NCBI GenBank assembly: GCA_023400985.1
Contig: JAEXEN010000038.1
Location: 1-64,000 of the forward strand
DNA: 64,000 nucleotides
Direction of reading: 5' to 3'
From: Bacillota bacterium
Lineage (GTDB): Bacteria; Bacillota; Clostridia; Christensenellales; CAG-138
How positions within the stretch are numbered: the first letter of the stretch is position 1; each line of letters begins with the position of its first letter. This document shows positions 51,558 to 58,769 of this stretch, one piece after another. A program made the position numbers and the translations under genes. The notes beneath the pieces were generated by a model. That model was not told the DNA's origin. It did no database searches and worked only from the letters and a program-made list of their open reading frames with translations.

Positions 51558-52153
51558 TTCTCTTCCTCCTTCGGTCGGCTAGGTGGGGCCAGGCCTTTTA
51601 ATACAAACTCCGTGAGGTGCTCCTGCAACTGCGGGAAATATTTGAGCCCAATCTCTTCCTTATACGTGTCGATGTTGATGATGGCCGTGAACATGGCCAT
51701 GATCATTCCGCTGTCGATGTCCGATCTGATTTTTCCTTCATCCTGCCACATCTCAATGAGCTTTACCGTGTCCCGATAAAATAGATCCATCACGCCAAGG
51801 CCGTTTTCCTCCCGGAAAAAACGCTCGATCTTATCAAAAACGTCTTTGTTGTACCACTGCGAAAGGATAGGGTCGGATCTGATGCCTTCCATGTTGCGCG
51901 CGATCATTTTTTTGATAAACTGCGGCGGCTCGTCCATAAGGTCGGCCGTTGCCATCAGCCTCCGCTTCAGGGCATTGTTCTCGGCAAGGTAGATCTCCAT
52001 GAAAAGCTTCTCTTTGGAGGGGTAATAGCTATAAAAGGTTCCCACGGCAACCCCCGCCATTTTGGTAATGTCGGCGACATTGGTATCCTTAAACCCCTTC
52101 CTGCCGAAGAGTTCCTTGCCGTAGTGGAAGAGCTCCGCCTTTTTATCTTCCAT
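51554..52153 (-). CDS. TetR/AcrR-family transcriptional regulator
   Basis: The 199-residue repressor has an N-terminal helix-turn-helix at about residues 10-56 (LFGRKGFKDTNVADITKMAG, VAVGTFYSYYPSKEKLF), the typical TetR pattern, and a helical ligand-binding domain. GGAGG lies eight bases before the ATG. A matching palindrome lies upstream at 52196-52247, so the gene probably represses itself and the flavodoxin gene. The inducer is unknown. Confidence 0.88.
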   Translation of the reverse strand: MEDKKAELFHYGKELFGRKGFKDTNVADITKMAGVAVGTFYSYYPSKEKLFMEIYLAENNALKRRLMATADLMDEPPQFIKKMIARNMEGIRSDPILSQWYNKDVFDKIERFFREENGLGVMDLFYRDTVKLIEMWQDEGKIRSDIDSGMIMAMFTAIINIDTYKEEIGLKYFPQLQEHLTEFVLKGLAPPSRPKEEEK

Positions 52154-52195
52154 AGACTGGCCTCCGCACCAAAATAATGGATGAACAGCTTAAAA

Positions 52196-52247
52196 ATTCA
52201 TTCATATTATATGTAGCTATTGAATGAATGTCAATAATATTCATTCA
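52196..52247 (-). promoter_or_regulatory. Probable TetR operator
   Basis: TGAATGAAT (52221-52229) and ATTCATTCA (52239-52247) form an inverted repeat with a 9-base spacer. A further half-site ATTCATTCAT lies at 52196-52205. The region is AT-rich and sits where the repressor promoter must be. Confidence 0.7.
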
Positions 52248-52375
52248 TTGACCGCGCATTTTTTACTAACTTTTTGCGCCGTTAATTTCGACACTGTGGG
52301 CATATATACGCGTCATCGGTTCTACATATTCCTCAAAGTGCGTATGGTATAGTACCGGCATCGGAGGTAAGTGCC

Positions 52376-53146
52376 GTGTGGCTGGAGCTTTTTCTGCTGG
52401 ATAACACCGTGATGAATGTGCTCATGCTTCGCGCGGCGGCCGCCATGTGCTCCGTAAAAGTGCCGTTTTGGCGCATGTTTTTCTTCTCGCTCGGCGGGGC
52501 CGTGTACGCCGCGTTCGCGTTTTCTTATCCTTTCCTCGGCACGCTGCCGATGAAGCTTGTTACGGGGCTTCTGATGGCGCTTTGCATCCCGGTACGGACC
52601 GTCCGCGCTTATCTCCACCATGCGCTCTCAATCTTCTTTGCCGCTTTTCTTTCGGGCGGGCTCTGCATCTGCCTTGCGCTTGTTTTGGGCGGGAGCATGA
52701 AAAACGGCGTGCTTATGGCGTCGGTTCCTCTCCGTGCCGCGCTCGTGGGCGCTTTGGGCGCATCCTTTCTGCCGCGGGCATTGCGTTATGTGCTTGCCCG
52801 AAACGCGAAATCCGCCGCCAAAGTGCGTCTCAGACTTTGCCACAAAGGAAAGGAATATCTGCTCGACGGCATTGTGGATACGGGCAATTTCCTGACGGAA
52901 CCGATCAGCGCGCTCCCCGTCGTCGTGTTTTACGCGCGCGATTTTACAGGCGGCGGAGGCGTTCCCGTTTTGGTGCGCGGCGCGGCGGGCGGCAATACTA
53001 TCCTTTACGCGTTTAAACCCGACGCGCTATACGACTGTTCCACCGGCGCAAGGCTCCATGCGCTCGCGGCCCTGGCGCCCACCCCCATGAAAGGGGCCTC
53101 TGCGCTCGTTCCGCCCGCCGCATTAAGTGTCGCTTATACCGAATAA
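52376..53146 (+). CDS. spoIIGA: Sporulation sigma-E factor-processing peptidase SpoIIGA
   Basis: The 256-residue membrane aspartic protease converts pro-sigma-E to its active form at the asymmetric septum. The N-terminal half carries five membrane helices beginning LELFLLDNTVMNVLMLR; the C-terminal half has the protease motif DGIVDTGNFLTEP (D-T-G). It is about 50 residues shorter than the Bacillus enzyme, mainly at the end. It starts at GTG nine bases after GGAGG and is followed by sigE. Confidence 0.88.
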   Translation: MWLELFLLDNTVMNVLMLRAAAAMCSVKVPFWRMFFFSLGGAVYAAFAFSYPFLGTLPMKLVTGLLMALCIPVRTVRAYLHHALSIFFAAFLSGGLCICLALVLGGSMKNGVLMASVPLRAALVGALGASFLPRALRYVLARNAKSAAKVRLRLCHKGKEYLLDGIVDTGNFLTEPISALPVVVFYARDFTGGGGVPVLVRGAAGGNTILYAFKPDALYDCSTGARLHALAALAPTPMKGASALVPPAALSVAYTE

Positions 53147-53156
53147 GGAGGGAATC

Positions 53157-53864
53157 ATGCTCCACGAGATCCGCTGCTTGCTGTATGAGCTTTACCTGCG
53201 CCTCGACCTTGCGCGGGAGCTTTACTATGTGAACGCAGGCGAGGCACTGCCGCCGCCGCTCAGGAAGGAAGAGGAGGCCGAGCTCATCGCACGTCTTGAA
53301 AACGGCGACGAGAGTGTAAAGCAGACCCTCATCGAACGCAATTTGCGCTTGGTCGTATACATTGCGCGGAAATTCGAAAACACGGGCGTCTGCATCGAGG
53401 ACCTCATTTCCATCGGCACCATCGGCCTCATCAAGGCCGTGAATACCTTCGATACGCAAAAACGCATCAAGCTTGCGACTTACGCCTCCCGCTGCATCGA
53501 AAATGAAATACTCATGTATTTGCGCCGGAGCTGCCGCCTCAAGCTCGAGGTATCGCTCGATGAGCCGCTCAACGTGGACTGGGATGGGAACGAGCTTTTG
53601 CTCTCGGACATCTTGGGGACGGAAGGCGACGTGGTCTGCCGGAACCTCGAGGAGGAGGTCGACAAGGACCTTCTACTGCTCGCTATGCAAAAGCTCACTT
53701 CCCGCGAGAAGCGAATCATGGAGCTGCGCTTCGGGCTCAAGGGGCAGCGAGAATACACCCAAAAACAGGTGGCGGATATGATGGGTATTTCGCAAAGCTA
53801 TATTTCGAGGCTGGAAAAGCATATCATAAAGGTTCTTCGGACGGAAATGATGTCTATGCAGTAA
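53157..53864 (+). CDS. sigE: RNA polymerase sporulation sigma factor SigE
   Basis: The 235-residue sigma-70 family factor of the early mother cell is made as an inactive pro-protein. The N-terminal pro-sequence of about 25 residues, region 2 (LIERNLRLVVYIARKFENTG, ISIGTIGLIKAVNTFD, ATYASRCIENEILMYLRR) and region 4 (REKRIMELRFGLKGQREYTQ, ISQSYISRLEKHIIKVL) are present. AAGGAGGG precedes the ATG at 53157. SigG, usually next, is absent; a terminator follows. Confidence 0.93.
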   Translation: MLHEIRCLLYELYLRLDLARELYYVNAGEALPPPLRKEEEAELIARLENGDESVKQTLIERNLRLVVYIARKFENTGVCIEDLISIGTIGLIKAVNTFDTQKRIKLATYASRCIENEILMYLRRSCRLKLEVSLDEPLNVDWDGNELLLSDILGTEGDVVCRNLEEEVDKDLLLLAMQKLTSREKRIMELRFGLKGQREYTQKQVADMMGISQSYISRLEKHIIKVLRTEMMSMQ

Positions 53865-53895
53865 AGCAATAAGTAGAACAGTGTGCTTCAACACA

Positions 53896-53931
53896 AAAAA
53901 ACGCGTGCCCGGACGGGTGCGCGTTTTTTGT
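53896..53931. terminator. Bidirectional terminator after sigE
   Basis: AAAAAACGCG and TGCCC arms pair with GGGTG and CGCGTTTTTT (one bulge). It serves sigE and the convergent rubrerythrin gene. Confidence 0.85.
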
Positions 53932-53953
53932 GCCGAAGCAATAGAGTTTATGA

Positions 53954-54499
53954 TCAATAGTTTTCTGCGCGAAGCTCGAAATATGCCTTGGGGTGCTTGC
54001 AGACGGGGCAGATCTCGGGGGCTTTTTCGCCGAAGTGGATATGACCGCAGTTGGCGCACTTCCATGCGACCTTGGTGCCGTCGGAGGAGAATACTTTGCC
54101 CTCTTCGACCTTCTTGAGAAGCTTGAGGTAGCGTTCCTCATGCTCCTTTTCGATGTTGGCGACCATCTTGAAGGAAGCGGCCAGCTCCGTGAAGCCTTCC
54201 TCGGCGGCTTCCTTGGCAAACTGGGCGTACATTTCAGTCCATTCGTAATGCTCGCCTCCCGCGGCGTCCTTAAGGTTGACGTTTGTCACGGGGACCGCGC
54301 CGTCGTGCAGCCATTTGAACCAAAGCTTTGCGTGCTCTTTTTCGTTGCCTGCGGTCTCCTCAAAAATGTCTGCGATCTGGTTGAAGCCTTCTTTTTTGGC
54401 GGCGGAGGCATAATAGGTGTATTTGTTGCGCGCCATGCTCTCGCCGGCAAAAGCGGTCTCAAGGTTCTTAAGCGTTTTGGTTCCGGTCAAATCCTTCAT
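53954..54499 (-). CDS. Rubrerythrin
   Basis: The 181-residue peroxide-reducing protein of anaerobes has a four-helix ferritin-like domain with di-iron ligands in the E-x2-H type motifs (AGNEKEHAKLW, ANIEKEHEERY) and a C-terminal rubredoxin domain with CxxC pairs (CANCGHIH, CPVCKHPKA). AGGAGG lies ten bases before the ATG. The Fur/PerR-like gene upstream on the same strand probably controls it and may be co-transcribed, given a gap of only 35 bases. Confidence 0.95.
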   Translation of the reverse strand: MKDLTGTKTLKNLETAFAGESMARNKYTYYASAAKKEGFNQIADIFEETAGNEKEHAKLWFKWLHDGAVPVTNVNLKDAAGGEHYEWTEMYAQFAKEAAEEGFTELAASFKMVANIEKEHEERYLKLLKKVEEGKVFSSDGTKVAWKCANCGHIHFGEKAPEICPVCKHPKAYFELRAENY

Positions 54500-54534
54500 G
54501 TAAAAAAAACCTCCTGCATGTTTATTGTATCAAA

Positions 54535-54939
54535 TTAATGTTTGGTACCGTTTTTCGCTGCATTTTTCTTTTCACAAGCCTTACAGATACCGTTGAAAAG
54601 CATGGTGCACGCGCTAATATCGAGGCCCGTGTTGGCGGAAACGGCTCCGCAGATATCAGGAAGCGCGGAAGCGGGGATATCCGTAATGCTGCCGCACTGC
54701 GTGCAAAGCATGTGCTGGTGACCGTCGTTCTTATCGTCGAAACGGTCTGCCTGCCCGGGTACGGGGATGCGCATCACAAGGCCGCTGTCCACGAGCTGGT
54801 TCAAATTGCGATAGACCGTGGCAAGGCTGATGGTGGGGTTTTCCGCCCGCACCGCAGCATATAGGGCATCCGCCGTTGGGTGGACGCGATGACGCCGAAG
54901 CTGTGAAATAAGCAGCTCCCTTTGTTTTGAATAAATCAT
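54535..54939 (-). CDS. Fur-family regulator (PerR-like)
   Basis: The 134-residue metal-dependent repressor has a winged helix in the N-terminal half (HPTADALYAAVRAENPTISL, ATVYRNLNQLVDSGLVMRI), the metal-binding region DDKNDGHQHMLCTQCG and a structural zinc site from two CxxC pairs (CTQC, CKAC). The presence of Asp residues at the metal site and the adjacency to rubrerythrin favour PerR over Fur, but this is not certain. GGAG lies eight bases before the ATG. Confidence 0.85.
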   Translation of the reverse strand: MIYSKQRELLISQLRRHRVHPTADALYAAVRAENPTISLATVYRNLNQLVDSGLVMRIPVPGQADRFDDKNDGHQHMLCTQCGSITDIPASALPDICGAVSANTGLDISACTMLFNGICKACEKKNAAKNGTKH

Positions 54940-54957
54940 TTGCTTTCTCCAGAGAAC

Positions 54958-55003
54958 AAGAATTATTCTTAGTTAATTATATGCCTTCCAGCGAATTTGT
55001 CAA
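54958..55003 (-). promoter_or_regulatory. Promoter with Fur/PerR-type box
   Basis: On the minus strand: TTGACA, 16 bases, TATAAT, followed five bases later by the palindrome AAGAATAATTCTT, a 6-1-6 box of the Fur/PerR style. It suggests autoregulation of the regulator-rubrerythrin unit. Confidence 0.7.
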
Positions 55004-55107
55004 GGAAATACTTCAGCATTTATTATAGCGGAAACAAAAGTTTTTAGCAAGACCGTAAAAAAAATGACGCACGGGGGAACGTGGCATGCGAAAAAAGGCT
55101 GTTGCGG

Positions 55108-55136
55108 TTGCATTTTAGGGGGCTCTGCACTATAAT
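55108..55136 (+). promoter_or_regulatory. Sigma-A promoter of ywlG homologue
   Basis: TTGCAT, 17 bases, TATAAT. The predicted start near 55143 leaves a short leader with GGAGGT before the ATG. Confidence 0.75.
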
Positions 55137-55161
55137 AAGCGTTGCAAACGGAGGTAGAAAT

Positions 55162-55722
55162 ATGCCTGAATTGTATGAACAAACGAAAAAGGCCATGGAG
55201 GAGCTTTTTGCCGCAGCCGATACGATTAGGGAAAGCGATATCGTAGTCGTGGGCTGCTCCACGAGTGAGGTGGGCGGCAAGCTTATCGGCACCGCGTCCT
55301 CGGAGGCGGTCGCGCATGAGTTGATGAATGCTATTTTGCCTGCGGTCAAGAGCCGCGGTCTTTATTTGGCGGTGCAGTGCTGCGAGCATTTGAACCGCGC
55401 GCTCGTCGTGGAACGCGCATGTCTTCTCCGCTACGACCTGCAGCAGGTATGGGTGCGGCCGCAGCTTCACGCGGGCGGCGCTATGGCCATGCGCGCTTAC
55501 GAGCTTTTCGACGACCCCGTGATGGCGGAGGATGTGAAATCCCTCGCGCGCGCGGGCCTCGATATCGGCAATACGCTTATCGGGATGCATTTAAGGCACG
55601 TCGCTGTTCCCATCCACGCATCCATCCGCAAGATCGGCGAGGCGAACCTTGTGATGGCACGCACGCGGCCTAAATATGTGGGCGGACCTCGTGCGGTCTA
55701 CGATGAGATCGCGCCGCATTGA
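55162..55722 (+). CDS. YwlG/UPF0340 (TIGR01440) family protein
   Basis: The 186-residue protein of a conserved Firmicutes family of unknown function is recognised by IVVVGCSTSEVGGKLIGTASS, LAVQCCEHLNRALVVER, VRPQLHAGGAMAMRAYE and GNTLIGMHLRHVAVP. GGAGGT lies seven bases before the ATG at 55162, and the promoter position agrees with this start. It is monocistronic. Confidence 0.9.
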   Translation: MPELYEQTKKAMEELFAAADTIRESDIVVVGCSTSEVGGKLIGTASSEAVAHELMNAILPAVKSRGLYLAVQCCEHLNRALVVERACLLRYDLQQVWVRPQLHAGGAMAMRAYELFDDPVMAEDVKSLARAGLDIGNTLIGMHLRHVAVPIHASIRKIGEANLVMARTRPKYVGGPRAVYDEIAPH

Positions 55723-55770
55723 GCGCTCTCCCCAGGTGAGCGGATCACTTATAAGTAAAAAAAATACGTA

Positions 55771-55799
55771 TTGCATTTTTTAACAAGTTCGCTTATAAT
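55771..55799 (+). promoter_or_regulatory. Sigma-A promoter of the structured RNA
   Basis: TTGCAT, 17 bases, TATAAT, immediately upstream of the folded segment. Predicted start is near 55806. Confidence 0.75.
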
Positions 55800-55805
55800 G
55801 AGTAA

Positions 55806-56010
55806 GGTTATTCAGATTCTAAGGGTCTGTGGTTGCAAGTCGATGCCAGTCGCAGGCAAAACGACCCACGTAAACCGGCAAACCGCCGGCGAGCATGGTG
55901 CGGCTTAGATGTTAGTCCGGCCGGGGGACATCCCCCGAGAGAAGTTGTAGTGGGAGGCCTTTGGCCCGGTAGCGAAGCTTCCTGCCGGCGGGTGTGGGGT
56001 AAAAGACCAG
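55806..56010 (+). ncRNA. Structured non-coding RNA, raiA-motif candidate
   Basis: A 200-base G+C-rich region without coding potential has its own promoter. Hand folding finds a closing pair GGTCT (55824-55828) with AGACC (56004-56008), a CCCAC / GTGTGGG helix, a GTCG-GCC / GGC-CGAC hairpin, CCGGC..GCCGG, GGGGGACATCCCCC and CCGGTAGC..CTGCCGG stems. The size, multi-branch form and clostridial context resemble the raiA motif RNA, an abundant ncRNA of unknown function found in Firmicutes. I am not certain of the family. It leads into the zinc-ribbon gene 59 bases on. Confidence 0.6.
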
Positions 56011-56068
56011 GTCAGCCTTAGCTTTTGAAGAGCCAAAAAAATTTATTTTTCACAAGGGGATTTTCCAG

Positions 56069-56344
56069 ATGTTCGAAGACAAAGTGTTGGTGTGCAAGGA
56101 CTGCGGCGCGGAGTTCGTTTTCTCCGCCGGCGAGCAGGAATTCTATGCTGAGAAGGGCTTCCAGAACGAGCCCATCCGCTGCAAAGCCTGCCGTAACAAC
56201 CGCAAGAGCCAGCGCAACGGTGAGAGGGAAATGTACGACGCGGTTTGCGCGCAGTGCGGCGCTCCCACCAAGATCCCGTTCGTTCCCAAGAACGACAGGC
56301 CCATCTACTGCAGCGCGTGCTTCCAGAACCGCAAGGGGATGTAA
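56069..56344 (+). CDS. Zinc-ribbon domain protein (zf-trcl type)
   Basis: The 91-residue protein has four CxxC motifs, forming two treble-clef or ribbon units: CKDCGAEFVFSAGEQEFYAE and CKAC, then CAQCGAPTKIPF and CSACF. The pattern GAEFVFSAGEQEFYAEKGF is typical of the probable zinc-ribbon proteins of Clostridia and Chloroflexi. A role with nucleic acid or ribosomes is guessed only. It lies in the transcript of the structured RNA. Confidence 0.88.
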   Translation: MFEDKVLVCKDCGAEFVFSAGEQEFYAEKGFQNEPIRCKACRNNRKSQRNGEREMYDAVCAQCGAPTKIPFVPKNDRPIYCSACFQNRKGM

Positions 56345-56462
56345 GTAAGCAGACCGTCACGCCCGCGCCCCGTTTGAGGCGTTGGTATTGCCCCCCGTCT
56401 TGGGGCTAATCCCCTTTGTTCCGCGCAACGGATAAATCGGTGTATTAGCAAAGGCCAACAAA

Positions 56463-56490
56463 AAGCTCCGGATTACCGGAGCTTTTTTGC
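56463..56490 (+). terminator. Rho-independent terminator
   Basis: AAGCTCCGG pairs perfectly with CCGGAGCTT over a 4-base loop and continues in T. It ends the structured RNA/zinc-ribbon transcript. Confidence 0.92.
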
Positions 56491-56575
56491 TGCCGAATTG
56501 CGGTTGTGCGGTCTATAAATTCGTGCTATATTCTTAGTGTTATATCCTTGTCTCAAATAAAGGGAGGAAACGCGC

Positions 56576-57664
56576 ATGAAGATCACGGGCATTCGGCTCG
56601 GGCTTATTTCCGTTCCGCTCCGCGTGCCGTTTAAAACGGCGCTGCGCACGGTGGAGAGCGTGGAAGATGTGATCGTTGAGCTCCATACCGACTGTGGCTG
56701 TGTCGGCTATGGCGAAGCGCCACCCACGGGCGTCATCACGGGGGATACGCACGGTTCCATCCTGGGTGCCATGCGCGAGCATATCGAAAAAACGCTCATC
56801 GGCCGCGACGTGGACGACCTCGAAGGCGCGCTCATCGCGCTTAACGCCTGCGCCGTGAAGAACACGAGTGCAAAGGCCGCAACGGATATGGCGCTTTACG
56901 ACCTGTTTGGACAGCTTCATAAAATGCCTGTCTATAAGCTTTTGGGCGGCGGCAAAAACCGTATCTCGACCGATATCACCATCAGCGTCAACGGCCCCGA
57001 AGAGATGGCGCGCGATACGGCGGATGCTCTGAAGCGCGGCTACGACTGTCTGAAAATCAAGGTGGGCAAGGATGCGGATCTCGATTTGAAGCGTCTTATC
57101 GCCGTACGAAAGGCGGCGGGGGAAGACGTGCTCATCCGCATCGACGCGAACCAGGGTTGGATGCCCAAGGAAGCCGTTCGCGTTCTTTCGCGCATGGAGG
57201 AAAGCGGGCTTGACATCGAGTTCGTGGAGCAGCCCGTGAAGGCGCACGACTTTGCCGGACTCAAATATGTGACCGAGCGCGTGAGCATTCCCGTGCTTGC
57301 CGATGAAAGCGTATTTTCGCCCGAGGATGCGTTTACGATCCTTCAGATGCGCGCGGCCGATCTCATCAACATTAAGCTCATGAAGTGCGGCGGCATCTAT
57401 AACGCTTTGAAAATCGCGGCGGCAGCGGAGGTCTACGGTGTGGAATGCATGATCGGCTGCATGCTCGAAGCTAAGGTGAGCGTGACGGCCGCGGTGCATC
57501 TCGCATGCGCAAAGCGCGTCATCACCAAGGTCGATCTCGACGGACCGGTGCTGTGCAGAGCCGATCCCGTGGAGGGCGGCGCGGTGTTCAACGAAAAGGA
57601 TATTTCCATCTCCAACGCTCCGGGTTTGGGGATAACGGGGATACAAGGGATACGCTACTTATAA
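56576..57664 (+). CDS. Dipeptide epimerase (enolase superfamily)
   Basis: This 362-residue enzyme is of the muconate-lactonising/Ala-Glu epimerase group. It has the catalytic Lys pair in LKIKVGKD, metal ligands in RIDANQGW, EFVEQPV and LADESVF, and the second Lys in LINIKLMKCGG. Such enzymes epimerise L-Ala-D/L-Glu or related dipeptides from peptidoglycan turnover; the exact dipeptide cannot be told from sequence. GGGAGG lies nine bases before the ATG. A strong terminator follows. Confidence 0.85.
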   Translation: MKITGIRLGLISVPLRVPFKTALRTVESVEDVIVELHTDCGCVGYGEAPPTGVITGDTHGSILGAMREHIEKTLIGRDVDDLEGALIALNACAVKNTSAKAATDMALYDLFGQLHKMPVYKLLGGGKNRISTDITISVNGPEEMARDTADALKRGYDCLKIKVGKDADLDLKRLIAVRKAAGEDVLIRIDANQGWMPKEAVRVLSRMEESGLDIEFVEQPVKAHDFAGLKYVTERVSIPVLADESVFSPEDAFTILQMRAADLINIKLMKCGGIYNALKIAAAAEVYGVECMIGCMLEAKVSVTAAVHLACAKRVITKVDLDGPVLCRADPVEGGAVFNEKDISISNAPGLGITGIQGIRYL

Positions 57665-57684
57665 TGCCTACAATTTCATATAAG

Positions 57685-57726
57685 GGTATAAAAACGCCGG
57701 GCTCGCGGGCCCGGCGTTTTTATACC
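57685..57726. terminator. Bidirectional terminator, 18-bp stem
   Basis: GGTATAAAAACGCCGGGC is followed after six bases by its perfect complement, with T-runs within both arms. It separates the convergent epimerase and PhzF genes. Confidence 0.92.
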
Positions 57727-57751
57727 CTATATATGCCAATAACCAAAGAGG

Positions 57752-58612
57752 CTAATAGCCGAAAAGCTCCCCGCACGAAAGTATCGCCCCTGCGCCGCCT
57801 ACGCGTACGGCAGGCGCGTCGCCATGCTGCATGAGCTTCGTCAAAACGGAGGAAGGACGGCGCATAGCTTCGCCCTGCACGAAGCGGTTCACGGTATCGG
57901 GCTCAACGAGCCCGTGCCGGTACAAATAATAGGTGAGCGCGCCGTTGGAGGTGCCGGTGGCGACTTCCTCGTCGATGCCGTAAACGGGCGCGAAATTGCG
58001 GCAGTAGGCGCAAACGCCGTCGCCGCCGTGCGCGAATGCGTGGATGCCCACCACGTTGTGCTTAAGCGATTCGGCGCTGATGGCTTTGAAATCCGGTACG
58101 ATGTCGTTCAGGGTCTCGCGGTCGTTCACCGCGAGCATGATGTCCGGAAGGCCGGAGGAAACGATCTCGGGCGGAAGCCTCGCAGGCATGTCCGAAACGC
58201 TCAACCCTAAAGCGCCGTAAAGAGAGCCGAGGTCGCGCGTACCGATGCGCGCAAGGCTGACGGGGGCGGCAAGATCCATCCATACGCTGTCTGAAAGGAC
58301 GTCGATCTTCAAAAGCCCCGCGTTCGTTTTAACCTCGCAGGTGCTGCCGGGCTTCACGAGCCCCGCGTGCTTCAGCGCCGTGAAGGCGGCAATGGTGGCG
58401 TGTCCGCAAAGGGAGACCTCATCCGCCGGCGTAAAATATCGCACGGTAAAGGCGCCGCCGTCATGCTGCACGAAAGCGGTCTCGCTGTAGCGAAGCTCCG
58501 TCGCAAGGTAACGCATATAGCGTTCCGGGAGCGCCGCTTCGGTCAAGACCACGCCCGCGGGATTCCCGCCGAACAAAGACTGTGAAAAGGCATCCACAAT
58601 ATATAAGAGCAC
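57752..58612 (-). CDS. PhzF-family isomerase-like protein
   Basis: The 286-residue protein has the diaminopimelate-epimerase-like fold of the PhzF family. The N-terminus YIVDAFSQSLFGGNPAGVVL, LRYSETAFV with the catalytic Glu, RYFTPADEVSLCGHATIAA, and the C-terminal EEVATGTSNGALTYYL are present. No phenazine genes are nearby, so it is one of the many family members of unknown substrate. The GTG at 58612 (AGAGGTGG ahead) fits the family start; longer frames would enter the divergent feo promoter. Confidence 0.88.
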   Translation of the reverse strand: MLLYIVDAFSQSLFGGNPAGVVLTEAALPERYMRYLATELRYSETAFVQHDGGAFTVRYFTPADEVSLCGHATIAAFTALKHAGLVKPGSTCEVKTNAGLLKIDVLSDSVWMDLAAPVSLARIGTRDLGSLYGALGLSVSDMPARLPPEIVSSGLPDIMLAVNDRETLNDIVPDFKAISAESLKHNVVGIHAFAHGGDGVCAYCRNFAPVYGIDEEVATGTSNGALTYYLYRHGLVEPDTVNRFVQGEAMRRPSSVLTKLMQHGDAPAVRVGGAGAILSCGELFGY

Positions 58613-58700
58613 GCTTCCACCTCTTGAAAAAATGTCGCGCAATATAGACGCATAGGGGGTGAATGGACAATCATATGTATTATACCATACGTAGATATAA

Positions 58701-58751
58701 TTGACACGGGAAATGCAAGTGCTATAATGTTCAAGGTTAGAACATGCTAAC
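58701..58751 (+). promoter_or_regulatory. feoAB promoter and palindromic operator
   Basis: TTGACA, 16 bases, TATAAT, then at the expected start site the inverted repeat GTTAG-AACATG-CTAAC (58736-58751). The TTAG..CTAA form recalls operators of metal regulators of the DtxR/IdeR type. The regulator is not identified. Confidence 0.65.
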
Positions 58752-58769
58752 TTTTTTCGGAGGCGGCGC

